A DNA stretch of 64,000 bases from Branchiostoma floridae (lineage: Eukaryota > Chordata > Leptocardii > Amphioxiformes > Branchiostomatidae), in NCBI RefSeq assembly GCF_000003815.2, contig NC_049981.1, forward strand, positions 18,936,585 to 19,000,584. The letters are read 5' to 3'. The notes under the pieces were generated by a model. It was not told where the DNA came from. It saw nothing but the letters and a program-made list of their open reading frames with translations, and ran no database searches. Positions within the stretch are counted from its first letter, which is position 1; every line of letters begins with the position of its first letter. Below are positions 58,301 to 64,000 of this stretch, in pieces. A program made the position numbers and the translations under genes.

Positions 58301-61300
58301 TAGAGCCTTTAGAACATAAAAGATTTTGGACAGGAAAATTTGGAGGTTCTTAACATGAACAAGTAAGAGTTACACACAAGTGAGGCTGCCAAGAAGATCA
58401 CTTAAGTTGATGTATATATTGGAGCGATGTATATATTTCAGTGTTTTTAAAGCAAAGTCATGCAACTAATTAAACAAGGACATGCATACATTCATATTTT
58501 ACACTGGCCATAAGATTGTATTTAGTGTGTACTTTTTTTTTCACATCAATATTTCTTTACATCTAACAATTAGATAACAACTTCCCATGGCTGACTGCTA
58601 TAAATTCACGATCATCGTTAATACTATTTAAAAGTCTGTTACTTTCTCCGTGTTGACGTCAGTATCAACAGCATTGTTCAGAGAGAATAAAAATGGCAAG
58701 CACAGTTGCACTGATACAATAGTATGTGAATAATGGACAGTAACATAAAGACAGAAACACTGGGAGAACATGAACAGCTGGCCTCTGAGAACCATGCGAG
58801 GTATGCTTAATGAGCTTTCAATGTAATACGTCTGCCCTGTTTGAAATCCTTCATGCTGAAGTACATGTACATGTAATGTTATATACAGCTGTACCAACGT
58901 ATGAAGGAAAGGGGAGACTGTCAAACTGATCGGCAATCGAAGAAGTAGATTAGCAATTCTACAGACAGCTTAATTATGCCAAGCTTAAATCCAGGGCTGG
59001 GATACCACCAAACTTAACAATTCCAAAACCTCATTAGATATCATAACTTTGCACAGACATAAGTAATGGCGAGGTGACCAGAAACTGCATCATGAGACAT
59101 ACCCTAAAAACTGTGTCCCTGCGGGTCCGATCTCAAGGACACGACTGGCCAGGGCCTCCCCTTCCATGAGGGGTGGCGGGGTCTGCAGGCGGTGGCGCTT
59201 CACCAGCCGGCACGTGATGCGGGTGGGTTGCGTGGCCTTGCGTGGCGGAATGATGATGCGGAATCCTGGCTGGCGACAACCACGCATGGCGCCGCCGCGG
59301 GCATCAACCATGAAGCTCACCAAGAATCTGTCACAAAAGAAGTACATTGGAATTCTACTTTTCTCATATTGACAAGTGCTACTATTTTCAATCAAGGCCA
59401 ACTTATTTAAGTAAAAATATTTGTATATACAATGTAGTTGACAACAATCTGAACTTCATGACATGAAATGACAAAAATGTATTTCTATAGCAATAGTATA
59501 AACCTGATAAAAGTGACGGATTTATCAACAAAAATTAACAACACAGGCTCCCAAATAATGAGTCGAAAATGGAAATTTTTAAAACTGGAGGCAGCATTGA
59601 CTGCTTAATCAACACTTTGGCAATAGATAGTGTAAAACTGAAAGCAAAAATCACTTCTCACCCAGCATGGACGGGCGTAGCGGGGATGCCAATATTGTCT
59701 GTTGCCCCGTCGAAACTTGCGCTGTCGCGGAAGCTTCCCGTGCCCGTCAGTGTTCCGCTGCCCTTGTAGGCCGCAGTGCTACGCAGCTGCACCGCCTGCA
59801 TCACTTCTTCAGTCATCCCTTCAAGGTAAGAACCTCCAGTACGAGAGCCAAACGACCTATGGAAAGTGCAGATGAAGTTTAGATATCCACGTAGTAACAT
59901 ACATTTGTACGCAAGGCAACAGTTACTTAAGCAACTGGATAGATTTGCAAATGGTCACTTATGAAACTCAGTCACTGATGAAAGACAGCAGATCCAGGCA
60001 CTTGAGCACCTGTTACCTTACGGACATTTCATGGAAATGGCCTTGAGAATTGTATCATCAAGTCATCTTAATGAATCTTGAATACAAAAATTTTGCACTG
60101 AACATATCTCCATGCAGAAATATAACATGACATCTGTTGTATATTTGTATACTATTTATAGCACCAATTGCAAATGCAGTCGACAAAAGTTGAATTATGC
60201 TTTCTGAATATAAAAATGAATACCTTCTGAATCTTTTTAAAGACAATTTATAGTAACCAAAAGCAGCTGCTGTATCAATTCATGGGTGATGCTCTATTGG
60301 CTAATTAATGGATAGATAGAGAGACAGACAGAAAGATAGATGAACATATAGAACAAGTTATATCCTTCAGTGATGTATGAGACAAGTTCACAACCGTGCT
60401 CTACATGTCCATACAAACACTTTCAAAGTTACAACAATCATTTGCTCCTTCTTAGGATGGAAAACTAGAATAATTAGATGGAAATCTACTGGAAAGGCAT
60501 GAGAGGTTAGTATAGACAGTAAGGAGGGGCAGACTAAACTGGGAAATCAGCATGTACATGTAGATGCACTCGGGAAATTTCTTTACAATAGATGACTATG
60601 TTCACTGACCAGGTACCATGAAAATTACACGTAGAGATCACAAACCAGGATTTTGCTCTGTTTTTTATTGAGAGGTTTTCTATTGTGGAAGGATTGATAA
60701 AATAAATGATGAGCACCTTTTCTATATGTCAACCCAGAGACTAGACAGCAGGATGGAGCTACTATTTTCAAAGTGTGGTGGAGTCTTCAACATGCACAAG
60801 CTAGGTGTGGCTCTCAAACACCTCTGGCTTTTCCTTTTATCCGAGAGGATATTCCTAACCAAAGCTAGGGCCCTGCCAGGTATTCGAACCTTTACATGTC
60901 AGCAAACCTAACCTCAAGACCACCTTGCTTTGCATCACGCTCATTAAGAGTGCTCATTATCATAAATTTGCAAACAAAAATGTCACTCACAAATACGGTG
61001 GATGGATGCTTCAGTTCAAAATTCATAAGACTTATAATCATGATATTTCAACTGCAAGAGCTCTAAAATAATTGGAAATGGAAAGGAATACCATTTTCAT
61101 GATATCTGGTCATTTTTGGGAAAGACTAGATCACAAGATGCATTAGAGAAAGTGTGAGCTGTAAAGGAGATGAGAGTGGAATTAGGACAGCTTCTAGGCT
61201 ATAGATGAGAAAAGTAACAGGATTATTTAAGACAAAGATCTTAACCATAATGTATATCATAGCTATGTAGTTGCACTAAAAACAAACAAATCATTAGGAG

Positions 61301-63500
61301 AAGGGAGGGCAGCAAAGGGTTAATGAAACTACAGAAATAGTAAGGGAAGGGTATACAAAAATGTAGCATGTCTCAAGTAGAAAAAGGTGTCAGGGCTAGT
61401 TTTGTTTAGGTACATGTACTAACAAGGAAGATAAACACTCAAGAGACAATGGAGAAAAAGGATCTAATATAGAGATCAAATATTTTACAGTGATAGTATT
61501 GAAAAGTTAAAATAACTGTATGTATATCAGACTAAAACTCTGAAGTTGTAGAAAATAACTACATAGTAAATCTGTGATATGGTATGAATAAGGGACTGAT
61601 TGAGCAGAAGTAATTGCAGTGATGCTATGCAAAGGAGAAAAGATAATCATGCATCTCATGCAAAATGTAATGTAGGAATGTTTGGGTATACGATGTGCAC
61701 ATAGCTAGTCATTAGATAGTCATTTTGTGTACGATGTACCTTTTGCCCATGCGCTCCGGCTTCCTATTGTATGCAGGCCAGTGCAATAGTAACAACATGA
61801 AATGGAGACGTCAATGTTAGATATTATTTATGGCCTAAGAACGGGCCAAAGCAGACTTGCAAAATGCCGGCCCATTTAAAGCAATCGATAGAGTGAGTCG
61901 AGGCTATTGATTAGCTTCATTAGGATGAGAGAAGAACGCTTCATCCATGCAAATGAATCGACAAGTACGATCAATGCAGTCTCCTGCGGTATCTGTTGTG
62001 CAGCAGAGCAGACCTAGGGGTAAAATTAGCCGGGTTAGATTGACACGTCTTGCCTGACGTTGGGTGGGTGACATACCGTGGGGAACTCTCCACACTTAGA
62101 GCTGGGGTATAGTACTGCTGCAGTGGAGACAGCCGGCTATATTGGGAAATTATTCAACACAAGTTGGTCCATGTTTGCCGTATGGCTCACAATTGTTAAA
62201 GAACATGCCTGAAATGAGTTGACCTGGTGCAACACTATTGACGACTTTCACAGTACATTGTAAAAATGGCTGCACAAGTGACCAGACATGGAAATGTGCT
62301 TAGGGAGGATAAAATATGGACACGAGCAGGTGCTCTATGGAAAAATTCAATATCCTGCATCGATGGTGACAAAGTATTTCTAAACTAAGCGTGGAAAAAG
62401 TATCAACCGAAATTGCCCAACTGGAACACCTAAAAGGCGCCCTGGCTTGATTGATACATTGACTGACACTCCCTCAGAAAATTGGTAGGGAGATATGGGT
62501 GCTGTTGCAAAAATTTCAGTCAGGTTCTGGTTATCCTGTTCTGCAGATGGTGGCACAAATCAGCCGACACACATGGCCATTGTAACGGATCCAATTCTCC
62601 GCCATCAATAATGGCCCACCGATCTGCCCTGAGCTACTGTAGGGTCAAGTTTCATCAGGTGCAGAACAATATACATTGCAGGCACCAGCTGCTGAGTGGG
62701 TCTATACAACAGGCCATGGGAGTTTTGCTGCCTGGCTCTCCCCCAAAATTAAGAAGAGCTATTCTTAATACACCATTCAAGTTTGATGCACTGAATTATA
62801 TTCTTGTATCTGGTAAATATTTAAGCTTTCTCCTCCAAAAAAATGCTGCAATTTTTTCTTTGAAAGGGAACAATATAGCACTATCTCTTAGTGTAAATAT
62901 TTTATGATCTTGATTATCAATGCTAGAAACATTAAACCAATATCCCAGAAATTTAAAGAGAGATACGCTGTTATCTAAATAATGTAACTGAAACACATTC
63001 TTTTTTCTAGAAAATATCTTGATCTTGTCTTTGTTCATGTGGAAAAAGTGGAAAAATTCATCTAAAAACTAGGAACAAAAAATGTCATGCATTACTGTAT
63101 GATACATGTCCATGTAGCTACAAGCTATCCACAAAGAGCTCAAAGTATATCAATCCTCTGTAAAAGTGTTTGTTACTGTAACCCACATACAATCAAAATA
63201 TGCACCATCTCTAACATTATCAAACAATAAATACTAGAAATGTAGACTACATTGTAATAGCCAGGAAAGAGAGGTCCTGTGTTATAAAGCAAAACTTAAT
63301 ACATCACATGTACCTACATGTACTAGTAACATTACATGGTGTAAGGCCAAGAGAAAGACGCATATTTCTGTACCTTTCAGAGTGGTAGCTGAGGCGGTTC
63401 TCTGCCTTGACGTCCCCGATGAAGATGGAGTCGTCTCCAAGCTCCCCAATGTCCTGAACTGTCAGGTAGCCAATGGTGTCTCCAGTTATTGTCTCCTCAC
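13110..63500 (-). CDS. ANK: Giant ankyrin gene (gene-level span; ankyrin repeats beyond right edge)
   Basis: Ankyrins tie membrane proteins to the spectrin cytoskeleton. The visible exons give, in order, the post-repeat linker, ZU5N, ZU5C, UPA, a variable region, two giant exons and an acidic C-terminal tail. Near-identity with vertebrate ankyrins is plain ('[18 protein letters not shown]', '[20 protein letters not shown]', 'FWLMDCRQ'). The DAR motif needed for beta-spectrin binding is intact. Giant ankyrin exons are known in vertebrate ANK2/ANK3, fly Ank2 and worm unc-44, where they serve axons. Here there are two in series. No death domain was found between UPA and stop, unlike most family members. 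Splice phases support several isoforms. The promoter and ankyrin repeats lie past 64000. Confidence 0.92.
13315..15629. other. Ankyrin intron between giant exon 2 and C-terminal exon
   Basis: About 2.3 kb with no recognised exon or element. I looked for a death domain (a W--LA--L core and an ENPNSL-like motif) on the minus strand and did not find one. Medium-length open frames, such as about 14371-14709 minus, lack family resemblance. Confidence 0.55.
15630..27053 (-). CDS. ANK: Ankyrin giant exon 2 (19-residue repeat array and Pro/acidic tail; frame broken once)
   Basis: The acceptor 'caaccaaacag|TACATCC' (27054/27053) accepts phase 2 from exon 29239-29118. The order is: a charged start ('[20 protein letters not shown]', 27050-26660); about 150 copies of the 19-residue repeat (26660-18105); an acidic Ser-rich stretch with three 'PIEEE/PIIEE' motifs (17640-17385); and a Pro-rich region with SH3-type sites ('[17 protein letters not shown]' near 16580-16530, '[15 protein letters not shown]' near 15855-15811). 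Three copies of a 'Y-EDE-G-L-Y-E' motif lie at 16350-16005, and the frame stops at TGA 15632-15630. Near 23679-23692 the frame shifts, and 23049-23242 is N. No strong in-frame donor precedes the stop: GTGATT at 15633-15628 would be phase-correct but weak, and GTGAGG near 15622 lies past the stop. The exon may therefore terminate the protein. Confidence 0.85.
23049..23242. other. Assembly gap (194 N) inside the repeat array
   Basis: The N run sits within giant exon 2. The frame is the same on both sides if the gap length is taken literally. Collapsed or expanded repeat units are possible here. Confidence 0.99.
25051..25614 (-). repeat. Recent 282-bp tandem duplication inside giant exon 2
   Basis: The block starting 'ctgcctcaagaacggtgg' at 25051 recurs at 25333 with only a few substitutions. 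Each copy holds about five repeat units, including an 18-residue variant with '[17 protein letters not shown]'. This shows how the array grows: in-frame multi-unit duplication. Confidence 0.9.
27054..29117. other. Ankyrin intron before giant exon 2
   Basis: About 2.06 kb. A minus frame at about 27365-27255 ('[20 protein letters not shown]' and onward) has coding-like composition, but no splice context or family match was recognised. The rest is non-coding. Confidence 0.55.
29118..29239 (-). CDS. ANK: Ankyrin exon between giant exons, with NAGNAG acceptor
   Basis: The frame reads '[20 protein letters not shown]' then '[20 protein letters not shown]', with the donor GAGAG|GTGAGC at 29118/29117. 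It enters in phase 0 from giant exon 1 (31355) and leaves phase 2. It can therefore join either giant exon 2 (27053) or the C-terminal exon (13314). The acceptor is 'cttagcag', a tandem NAGNAG site, so the first Gln may be optional. The predicted helix and acidic end suit a linker. Confidence 0.85.
29240..31354. other. Ankyrin intron after giant exon 1
   Basis: About 2.1 kb, non-coding. It holds a G13 run near 29256-29268 and a perfect 42-bp tandem duplication at 30072-30155. If the donor at 31354 is skipped, translation of giant exon 1 ends at 31337 after 'VDFVM'. Confidence 0.7.
30072..30155. repeat. Perfect 42-bp tandem duplication
   Basis: The segment starting 'acatagaaaagaaatcatgg' at 30072-30113 is repeated exactly at 30114-30155. 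It is intronic. Confidence 0.92.
31355..45501 (-). CDS. ANK: Ankyrin giant exon 1 (14.1 kb, about 4,715 codons)
   Basis: The acceptor 'gttaatttcag|GTGAAG' (45501) continues phase 1 from exon 45753-45693; the donor CCACAG|GTAGAC (31355/31354) leaves phase 0. The frame is open for the full 14,147 bases with no stop. The order is: an acidic Pro/Glu/Val-rich N-terminal region (45500-42110) with five copies of a '[17 protein letters not shown]' motif; about 33 copies of the 19-residue repeat (42108-40213); a sixth motif copy (about 40163-40088); about 141 more repeats (39985-31958); and a tail with '[15 protein letters not shown]' and one '[15 protein letters not shown]' motif (31800-31640). Giant ankyrin exons elsewhere extend the protein along axonal membranes and microtubules. 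A similar neuronal role is inferred. The 19-residue repeat is not one I recognise. Confidence 0.95.
31958..39985 (-). repeat. Main array of about 141 19-residue repeats, giant exon 1
   Basis: The frame is continuous, with units such as '[19 protein letters not shown]' and '[19 protein letters not shown]'. Period is 57 nt. A few units carry inserts or deletions ('[19 protein letters not shown]', '[20 protein letters not shown]', '[19 protein letters not shown]') that recur at wide intervals and may mark higher-order blocks. Confidence 0.95.
40088..40165 (-). repeat. TEKRIS/FLKRTSF motif, copy 6 (diverged, between arrays)
   Basis: '[18 protein letters not shown]' then '[12 protein letters not shown]', preceded by '[10 protein letters not shown]'. 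It separates the first and second repeat arrays. Confidence 0.88.
40213..42108 (-). repeat. First array of about 33 19-residue repeats, giant exon 1
   Basis: Begins at '[20 protein letters not shown]' and ends at '[17 protein letters not shown]', just before the sixth TEKRIS motif. Same 57-nt period and consensus as the other arrays. Confidence 0.95.
42222..42306 (-). repeat. TEKRIS/FLKRTSF motif, copy 5 (diverged)
   Basis: '[18 protein letters not shown]' then '[14 protein letters not shown]', preceded by '[13 protein letters not shown]'. It lies just before the first 19-residue array. Confidence 0.88.
42798..42887 (-). repeat. TEKRIS/FLKRTSF motif, copy 4
   Basis: Same core peptide as copy 1, preceded by '[14 protein letters not shown]'. 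Many third codon positions differ from copy 1. Confidence 0.9.
43296..43386 (-). repeat. TEKRIS/FLKRTSF motif, copy 3
   Basis: Same core peptide as copy 1, preceded by '[15 protein letters not shown]'. The 'LREK...SP' lead-in is also shared by copies 2, 4, 5 (as 'LRQK') and 6. Confidence 0.9.
43881..43969 (-). repeat. TEKRIS/FLKRTSF motif, copy 2
   Basis: '[18 protein letters not shown]' then '[14 protein letters not shown]'; V to I is the only core change from copy 1, despite several synonymous base differences. Confidence 0.9.
44492..44586 (-). repeat. TEKRIS/FLKRTSF motif, copy 1
   Basis: Reads '[18 protein letters not shown]', then '[14 protein letters not shown]'. It is the first of six copies in giant exon 1. 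A basic-Thr-Ser site (KRTS) within it fits basophilic kinase sites such as PKA; this is inference. Confidence 0.9.
45693..45753 (-). CDS. ANK: Ankyrin exon immediately before giant exon 1
   Basis: The acceptor 'gcccatccag|GTGGTAG' and donor GAGCAG|GTCAGT frame 61 bases reading '[20 protein letters not shown]'. It enters in phase 0 and leaves phase 1, which fits giant exon 1 only. It probably splices in and out together with giant exon 1. Confidence 0.8.
45754..46584. other. Ankyrin intron
   Basis: About 830 bases, A/T-rich, nothing recognised. Confidence 0.6.
46585..46611 (-). CDS. ANK: 27-nt ankyrin microexon
   Basis: The acceptor 'gacgtccag|GATTCG' and the strong donor TTAGAG|GTAAGC frame nine codons, 'DSLDLDALE', phase 0 at both ends. 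It fits between exon 47525 (phase 0 exit) and exon 45753 (phase 0 entry), so it can be a cassette exon. Support is splice-site quality and phase only. Confidence 0.6.
46612..46912. other. Ankyrin intron
   Basis: About 300 bases with a purine-rich minus-strand polypyrimidine tract near 46760-46800. No other feature. Confidence 0.55.
46913..46990 (-). CDS. ANK: Candidate alternative terminal exon of ankyrin
   Basis: The acceptor 'gtgtaggcacag|GCAGAG' follows a pyrimidine/T-rich tract. In phase 0 after exon 47525 the frame reads '[20 protein letters not shown]' then 'METVL', with TAA at 46915-46913. If used, it would end ankyrin right after the UPA domain, giving a small isoform with a Tyr-rich tail and no giant exon. 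A weak donor (ACT|GTATTA at 46922/46921) could instead make it an internal exon that joins 46611 or 45753 in frame. A chance ORF remains possible. Confidence 0.5.
   Translation of the reverse strand, partial: AENPSYDYDGIQMTFANPGEMETVL
46991..47524. other. Ankyrin intron
   Basis: About 530 bases, A/T-rich, nothing recognised. Confidence 0.6.
47525..47650 (-). CDS. ANK: Ankyrin exon: end of UPA domain
   Basis: The acceptor 'ttcctgcag|GTCAAAG' and donor AAGAGG|GTAAGT frame 42 codons in phase 0. The protein reads '[20 protein letters not shown]' then '[14 protein letters not shown]', closely following vertebrate ankyrins at the UPA end. Phase 0 exit allows joining to 46990, 46611, 45753 or, skipping all of these, 29239. 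Confidence 0.93.
47651..49874. other. Ankyrin intron with 102-bp foldback element
   Basis: About 2.2 kb. It contains the inverted-repeat element at 47810-47911. An open frame around 48180-47997 on the minus strand was considered as an exon, but the family sequence runs straight across ('LPFLVK' to 'VKDSSQEP'), leaving no room for it. Confidence 0.7.
47810..47911. mobile_element. 102-bp foldback MITE-like element
   Basis: The left end 'cagggcaatactgactgg' is matched in inverted orientation by 'ccagtcaggattgccctg' at the right end (one mismatch). Interior arms 'actgcagttaggtg' and 'cacctagctgcagt' are also inverted, so the whole unit can fold into one hairpin. No clear target-site duplication was seen. 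Confidence 0.75.
49875..50000 (-). CDS. ANK: Ankyrin exon: UPA domain
   Basis: The acceptor 'ccggcag|GTTTTGG' and donor GTAAAG|GTGGGT frame 42 codons in phase 0: '[20 protein letters not shown]', then '[16 protein letters not shown]'. This matches the family's UPA strand region. Confidence 0.93.
50001..52443. other. Ankyrin intron with hAT-like MITE
   Basis: About 2.4 kb. It holds the MITE at 50515-50742 and a purine-rich stretch near 51520-51620. Otherwise unremarkable. Confidence 0.65.
50515..50742. mobile_element. 228-bp hAT-like MITE with target-site duplication
   Basis: The termini 'cagggctgtctccag' and 'ctggagacagctctg' are inverted repeats with one mismatch. Flanks 'ctgttgcc' (left) and 'ttgttgcc' (right) form an 8-bp target-site duplication with one mismatch. 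CAGGG ends and an 8-bp duplication are the hAT pattern. No transposase is encoded. Confidence 0.85.
52444..52672 (-). CDS. ANK: Ankyrin exon: UPA domain
   Basis: The acceptor 'tttggtag|GTTCTGG' completes a split Arg codon, and the donor GTAGAG|GTAAGG leaves phase 0. The frame reads '[20 protein letters not shown]', then '[20 protein letters not shown]' and '[20 protein letters not shown]'. This is clearly the ankyrin UPA core. Confidence 0.95.
52673..52997. other. Ankyrin intron
   Basis: About 325 bases, nothing recognised. Confidence 0.65.
52998..53095 (-). CDS. ANK: Ankyrin exon: ZU5C-UPA junction, with an apparent 1-base insertion
   Basis: The acceptor 'ctcacag|GCGGTCC' and donor GCAAG|GTAACG are good. 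The first half reads '[19 protein letters not shown]' and the second '[14 protein letters not shown]', both standard for the family, but in different frames. The switch is at a run of five A (plus strand 53039-53043) where four would keep the frame. Removing one base also restores the phase needed by exon 52672. A sequencing or assembly error in the homopolymer is the likeliest cause; a real allele is possible. Confidence 0.85.
53096..55015. other. Ankyrin intron with hAT-like MITE
   Basis: About 1.9 kb, A/T-rich. Contains the MITE at 54735-54916; nothing else is recognised. Confidence 0.65.
54735..54916. mobile_element. 182-bp hAT-like MITE, related to the one at 50515
   Basis: Left end 'caggcctgtctctagcttta' and right end 'ctggagacagccctg' form inverted repeats with two mismatches. 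Flanks 'gtatacag' and 'gtatactt' match at six of eight bases, consistent with an old 8-bp duplication. The left end shares 'ctgtctc-agctttaa' with the element at 50515. Confidence 0.75.
55016..55223 (-). CDS. ANK: Ankyrin exon: ZU5C domain
   Basis: The acceptor 'ctgtctcag|GCCCAG' and donor ATAACAG|GTGGGT (phase 1). It reads '[20 protein letters not shown]', then '[20 protein letters not shown]' and '[11 protein letters not shown]'. It is nearly residue-for-residue the second ZU5 domain of vertebrate ankyrins. A Gly-rich insert, 'IVNGYGGGD', replaces the vertebrate loop. Confidence 0.95.
55224..55674. other. Ankyrin intron
   Basis: About 450 bases, nothing recognised. Confidence 0.65.
55675..55886 (-). 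CDS. ANK: Ankyrin exon: ZU5N end and ZU5C start
   Basis: The acceptor 'tttctacag|AAATTG' enters after one base; the donor CTACAG|GTGAGG leaves phase 0. It reads '[20 protein letters not shown]', then '[20 protein letters not shown]' and '[15 protein letters not shown]'. The 'DFPQYFAVV' linker and 'GPEGG-LSS' start of the second ZU5 are diagnostic. Confidence 0.95.
55887..57023. other. Ankyrin intron with a hAT-like MITE
   Basis: About 1.1 kb holding the inverted-repeat element at 56412-56659. Confidence 0.65.
56412..56659. mobile_element. 248-bp MITE-like element, CAGGGTTGGACA termini
   Basis: The left end 'cagggttggacaagt' is matched by 'acatgtccaaccctg' at the right in inverted orientation (a 12-bp perfect core). 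CAGGG ends suggest the hAT group. Flanks do not show a clear 8-bp duplication. Confidence 0.75.
57024..57184 (-). CDS. ANK: Ankyrin exon: ZU5N domain, last part
   Basis: The acceptor 'gtttcacag|ACCTG' completes a Gly codon, and the donor GGGGAGG|GTAAGC leaves phase 1. It reads '[20 protein letters not shown]', then '[20 protein letters not shown]'. This is the family's conserved 'P-I-E-PHFA-LRGKERE--VLRSE-G--W-EH' stretch. Confidence 0.95.
57185..58001. other. Ankyrin intron with a TA-flanked MITE
   Basis: About 0.8 kb, of which nearly half is the element at 57263-57640. Confidence 0.7.
57263..57640. mobile_element. 378-bp MITE with 12-bp inverted ends and TA flanks
   Basis: The ends 'gggatgtgtacc' (57263-57274) and 'ggtacacatccc' (57629-57640) are perfect inverted repeats, flanked on both sides by TA. 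A TA duplication suggests a Tc1/mariner-type mobiliser. The interior has GGTACA-rich subrepeats and no ORF. Confidence 0.85.
58002..58100 (-). CDS. ANK: Ankyrin exon: ZU5N, second GEG...GPAGTKF half
   Basis: The acceptor 'ccacccccag|TAAACG' completes a Gly codon, and the donor TTTCAGG|GTATGC is preceded by two bases of the next Gly. It reads '[20 protein letters not shown]' then '[13 protein letters not shown]'. It repeats the end of the previous exon ('[20 protein letters not shown]'), an internal duplication also found in vertebrate ankyrins ('APPPLNEGESLVSRILQLGP'). Confidence 0.92.
58101..59102. other. Ankyrin intron
   Basis: About 1.0 kb, nothing recognised. Confidence 0.65.
59103..59327 (-). 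CDS. ANK: Ankyrin exon: ZU5N domain start with DAR motif
   Basis: The acceptor 'ttttgtgacag|ATTCTTG' completes a Gly codon; the donor TTTTTAGG|GTATGT. It reads '[20 protein letters not shown]', then '[20 protein letters not shown]' and '[20 protein letters not shown]'. The DAR tripeptide required for beta-spectrin binding in ankyrins is present. This exon alone identifies the family. Confidence 0.97.
59328..59661. other. Ankyrin intron
   Basis: About 330 bases, nothing recognised. Confidence 0.7.
59662..59856 (-). CDS. ANK: Ankyrin exon: Ser/Gly-rich linker before ZU5
   Basis: The acceptor 'tttccatag|GTCGTTTGG' completes an Arg codon, and the donor ATGCTGG|GTGAGA splits a Gly codon. It reads '[20 protein letters not shown]', then '[20 protein letters not shown]', ending 'PVHAG', directly before '[12 protein letters not shown]'. 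The Ser/Gly-rich middle is probably disordered and may be a phosphorylation target. Confidence 0.9.
59857..63373. other. Large ankyrin intron with possible tRNA-derived SINE
   Basis: About 3.5 kb. It contains a tRNA-like region near 60850-60930. A GC-richer patch at 61860-62110 differs from the A/T-rich rest, but no gene was recognised there. Confidence 0.6.
60850..60930 (-). mobile_element. Possible tRNA-derived SINE head
   Basis: On the minus strand 'tggtcttgaggttagg' resembles a tRNA A box region. About 20 bases later, 'ggttcgaatacc' is close to a B box. Full tRNA folding is not evident, and the SINE body and tail were not delimited. Confidence 0.4.
63374..63500 (-). CDS. ANK: Ankyrin exon: linker between ankyrin repeats and ZU5
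   Basis: The acceptor 'ttgctccag|GTGAGG' and donor GAAAG|GTACAG frame 127 bases. It reads '[20 protein letters not shown]', then '[20 protein letters not shown]', close to vertebrate linkers ('GDDSLP', 'SYHSER'). It joins exon 59856 through a split Arg codon. This is the most upstream exon in the window. Confidence 0.9.
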
Positions 63501-64000
63501 CTGGAGCAAAGCATGAAAGAAGCATACAAGGTAAAGGCACATGTAAAGGTAGTCACGTAAGTTGAGCCGTGAGTGCATCATCCACGGAGTCTAGGATATG
63601 GTGTTGGAGGCAGAGCCCAACCCTCGCCTTTTACCACCCCAACCGAATTGGGGGACCATTTTTACACCTGTGTGGAGTGAGGTACAGATTTAAGTGGCAT
63701 TAAGTGCCCTTTACAAGGACACAATGTCTAGCGAGGAATGTCACTGTGTAAGTTCAACAAAAAGACAGACAGGACTTCATTGTTAACAATACACAATGTA
63801 CATACTGCATACTATTCAGTACTTCTCACTCCTGGTGTGCTCCACTGCTGCAATTAAACAATTACAAATACCTGTCTGATTAAGTCATTTATTTTCAAGG
63901 GGCTATCAGTATCAGCATGTGACAAAAGGTAATCCTTATGTGGTGCTGTAACCTGGGCCAATCATATCAAAACTAGAAAACTTCACTCAGTCTGAAATCA
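63501..64000. other. Ankyrin intron to the window edge
   Basis: About 500 bases. The stretch at 63660-63735 ('acacctgtgtggagtgaggt' and onward) looks like a common dispersed repeat of marine invertebrate genomes, but its borders are not visible. No exon is seen. Confidence 0.45.

Noticed and set aside
61860-62110. GC-richer patch considered as a small RNA gene or internal promoter
   Set aside because: No snRNA or tRNA consensus or promoter motif could be recognised.

Overview
The window looks like draft-assembly DNA from an invertebrate deuterostome, most likely amphioxus (Branchiostoma). This rests on short spliced exons with GT-AG borders, a very vertebrate-like ankyrin, a chordate-style non-LTR retrotransposon and many small DNA-transposon remnants. 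The species is an inference. Two N-filled gaps (3619-3774 and 23049-23242) and several apparent single-base indels mark it as draft sequence.

Left end (1-990): the 3' half of a non-LTR retrotransposon, open at the window edge, with a reverse transcriptase 'YVDD' motif and a TTGTATC-repeat tail.

Plus strand (about 1200-10088): one multi-exon gene encoding an FN3 domain, long disordered regions and a TIF1/TRIM24-like bromodomain. Nine exons can be placed with matching splice phases (the donor of the second lies in a gap). The FN3 domain appears to be split by about 600 residues coded on one large exon. The gene's start is not identified.

Middle (10089-13013): non-coding DNA between two convergent genes.

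Minus strand (64000 down to 13110): most of one ankyrin gene. Eleven phase-consistent exons between 63500 and 47525 encode the linker after the ankyrin repeats, the ZU5-ZU5-UPA spectrin-binding core and its flanks. The ankyrin repeats lie beyond the right edge. After a 27-nt microexon and a 61-nt exon comes a 14.1-kb 'giant' exon (45501-31355, about 4,715 codons). A short exon (29239-29118) follows, then a second giant exon of about 11.4 kb (27053-15630), then a C-terminal exon (13314-13110). Both giant exons are built mainly from a 19-residue (57-nt) repeat, roughly 320 copies in all, with a consensus like '[19 protein letters not shown]'. Six copies of another conserved motif ('[18 protein letters not shown]') sit in and after the N-terminal part of giant exon 1. 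A tyrosine/acidic motif after the arrays links the two giant exons as likely paralogues. I saw no death domain. Splice phases suggest isoforms without giant exons, with giant exon 1 only, or with both.

Ankyrin introns hold several small inverted-repeat elements (hAT-like MITEs, a TA-flanked MITE, a 102-bp foldback) and a possible tRNA-derived SINE.
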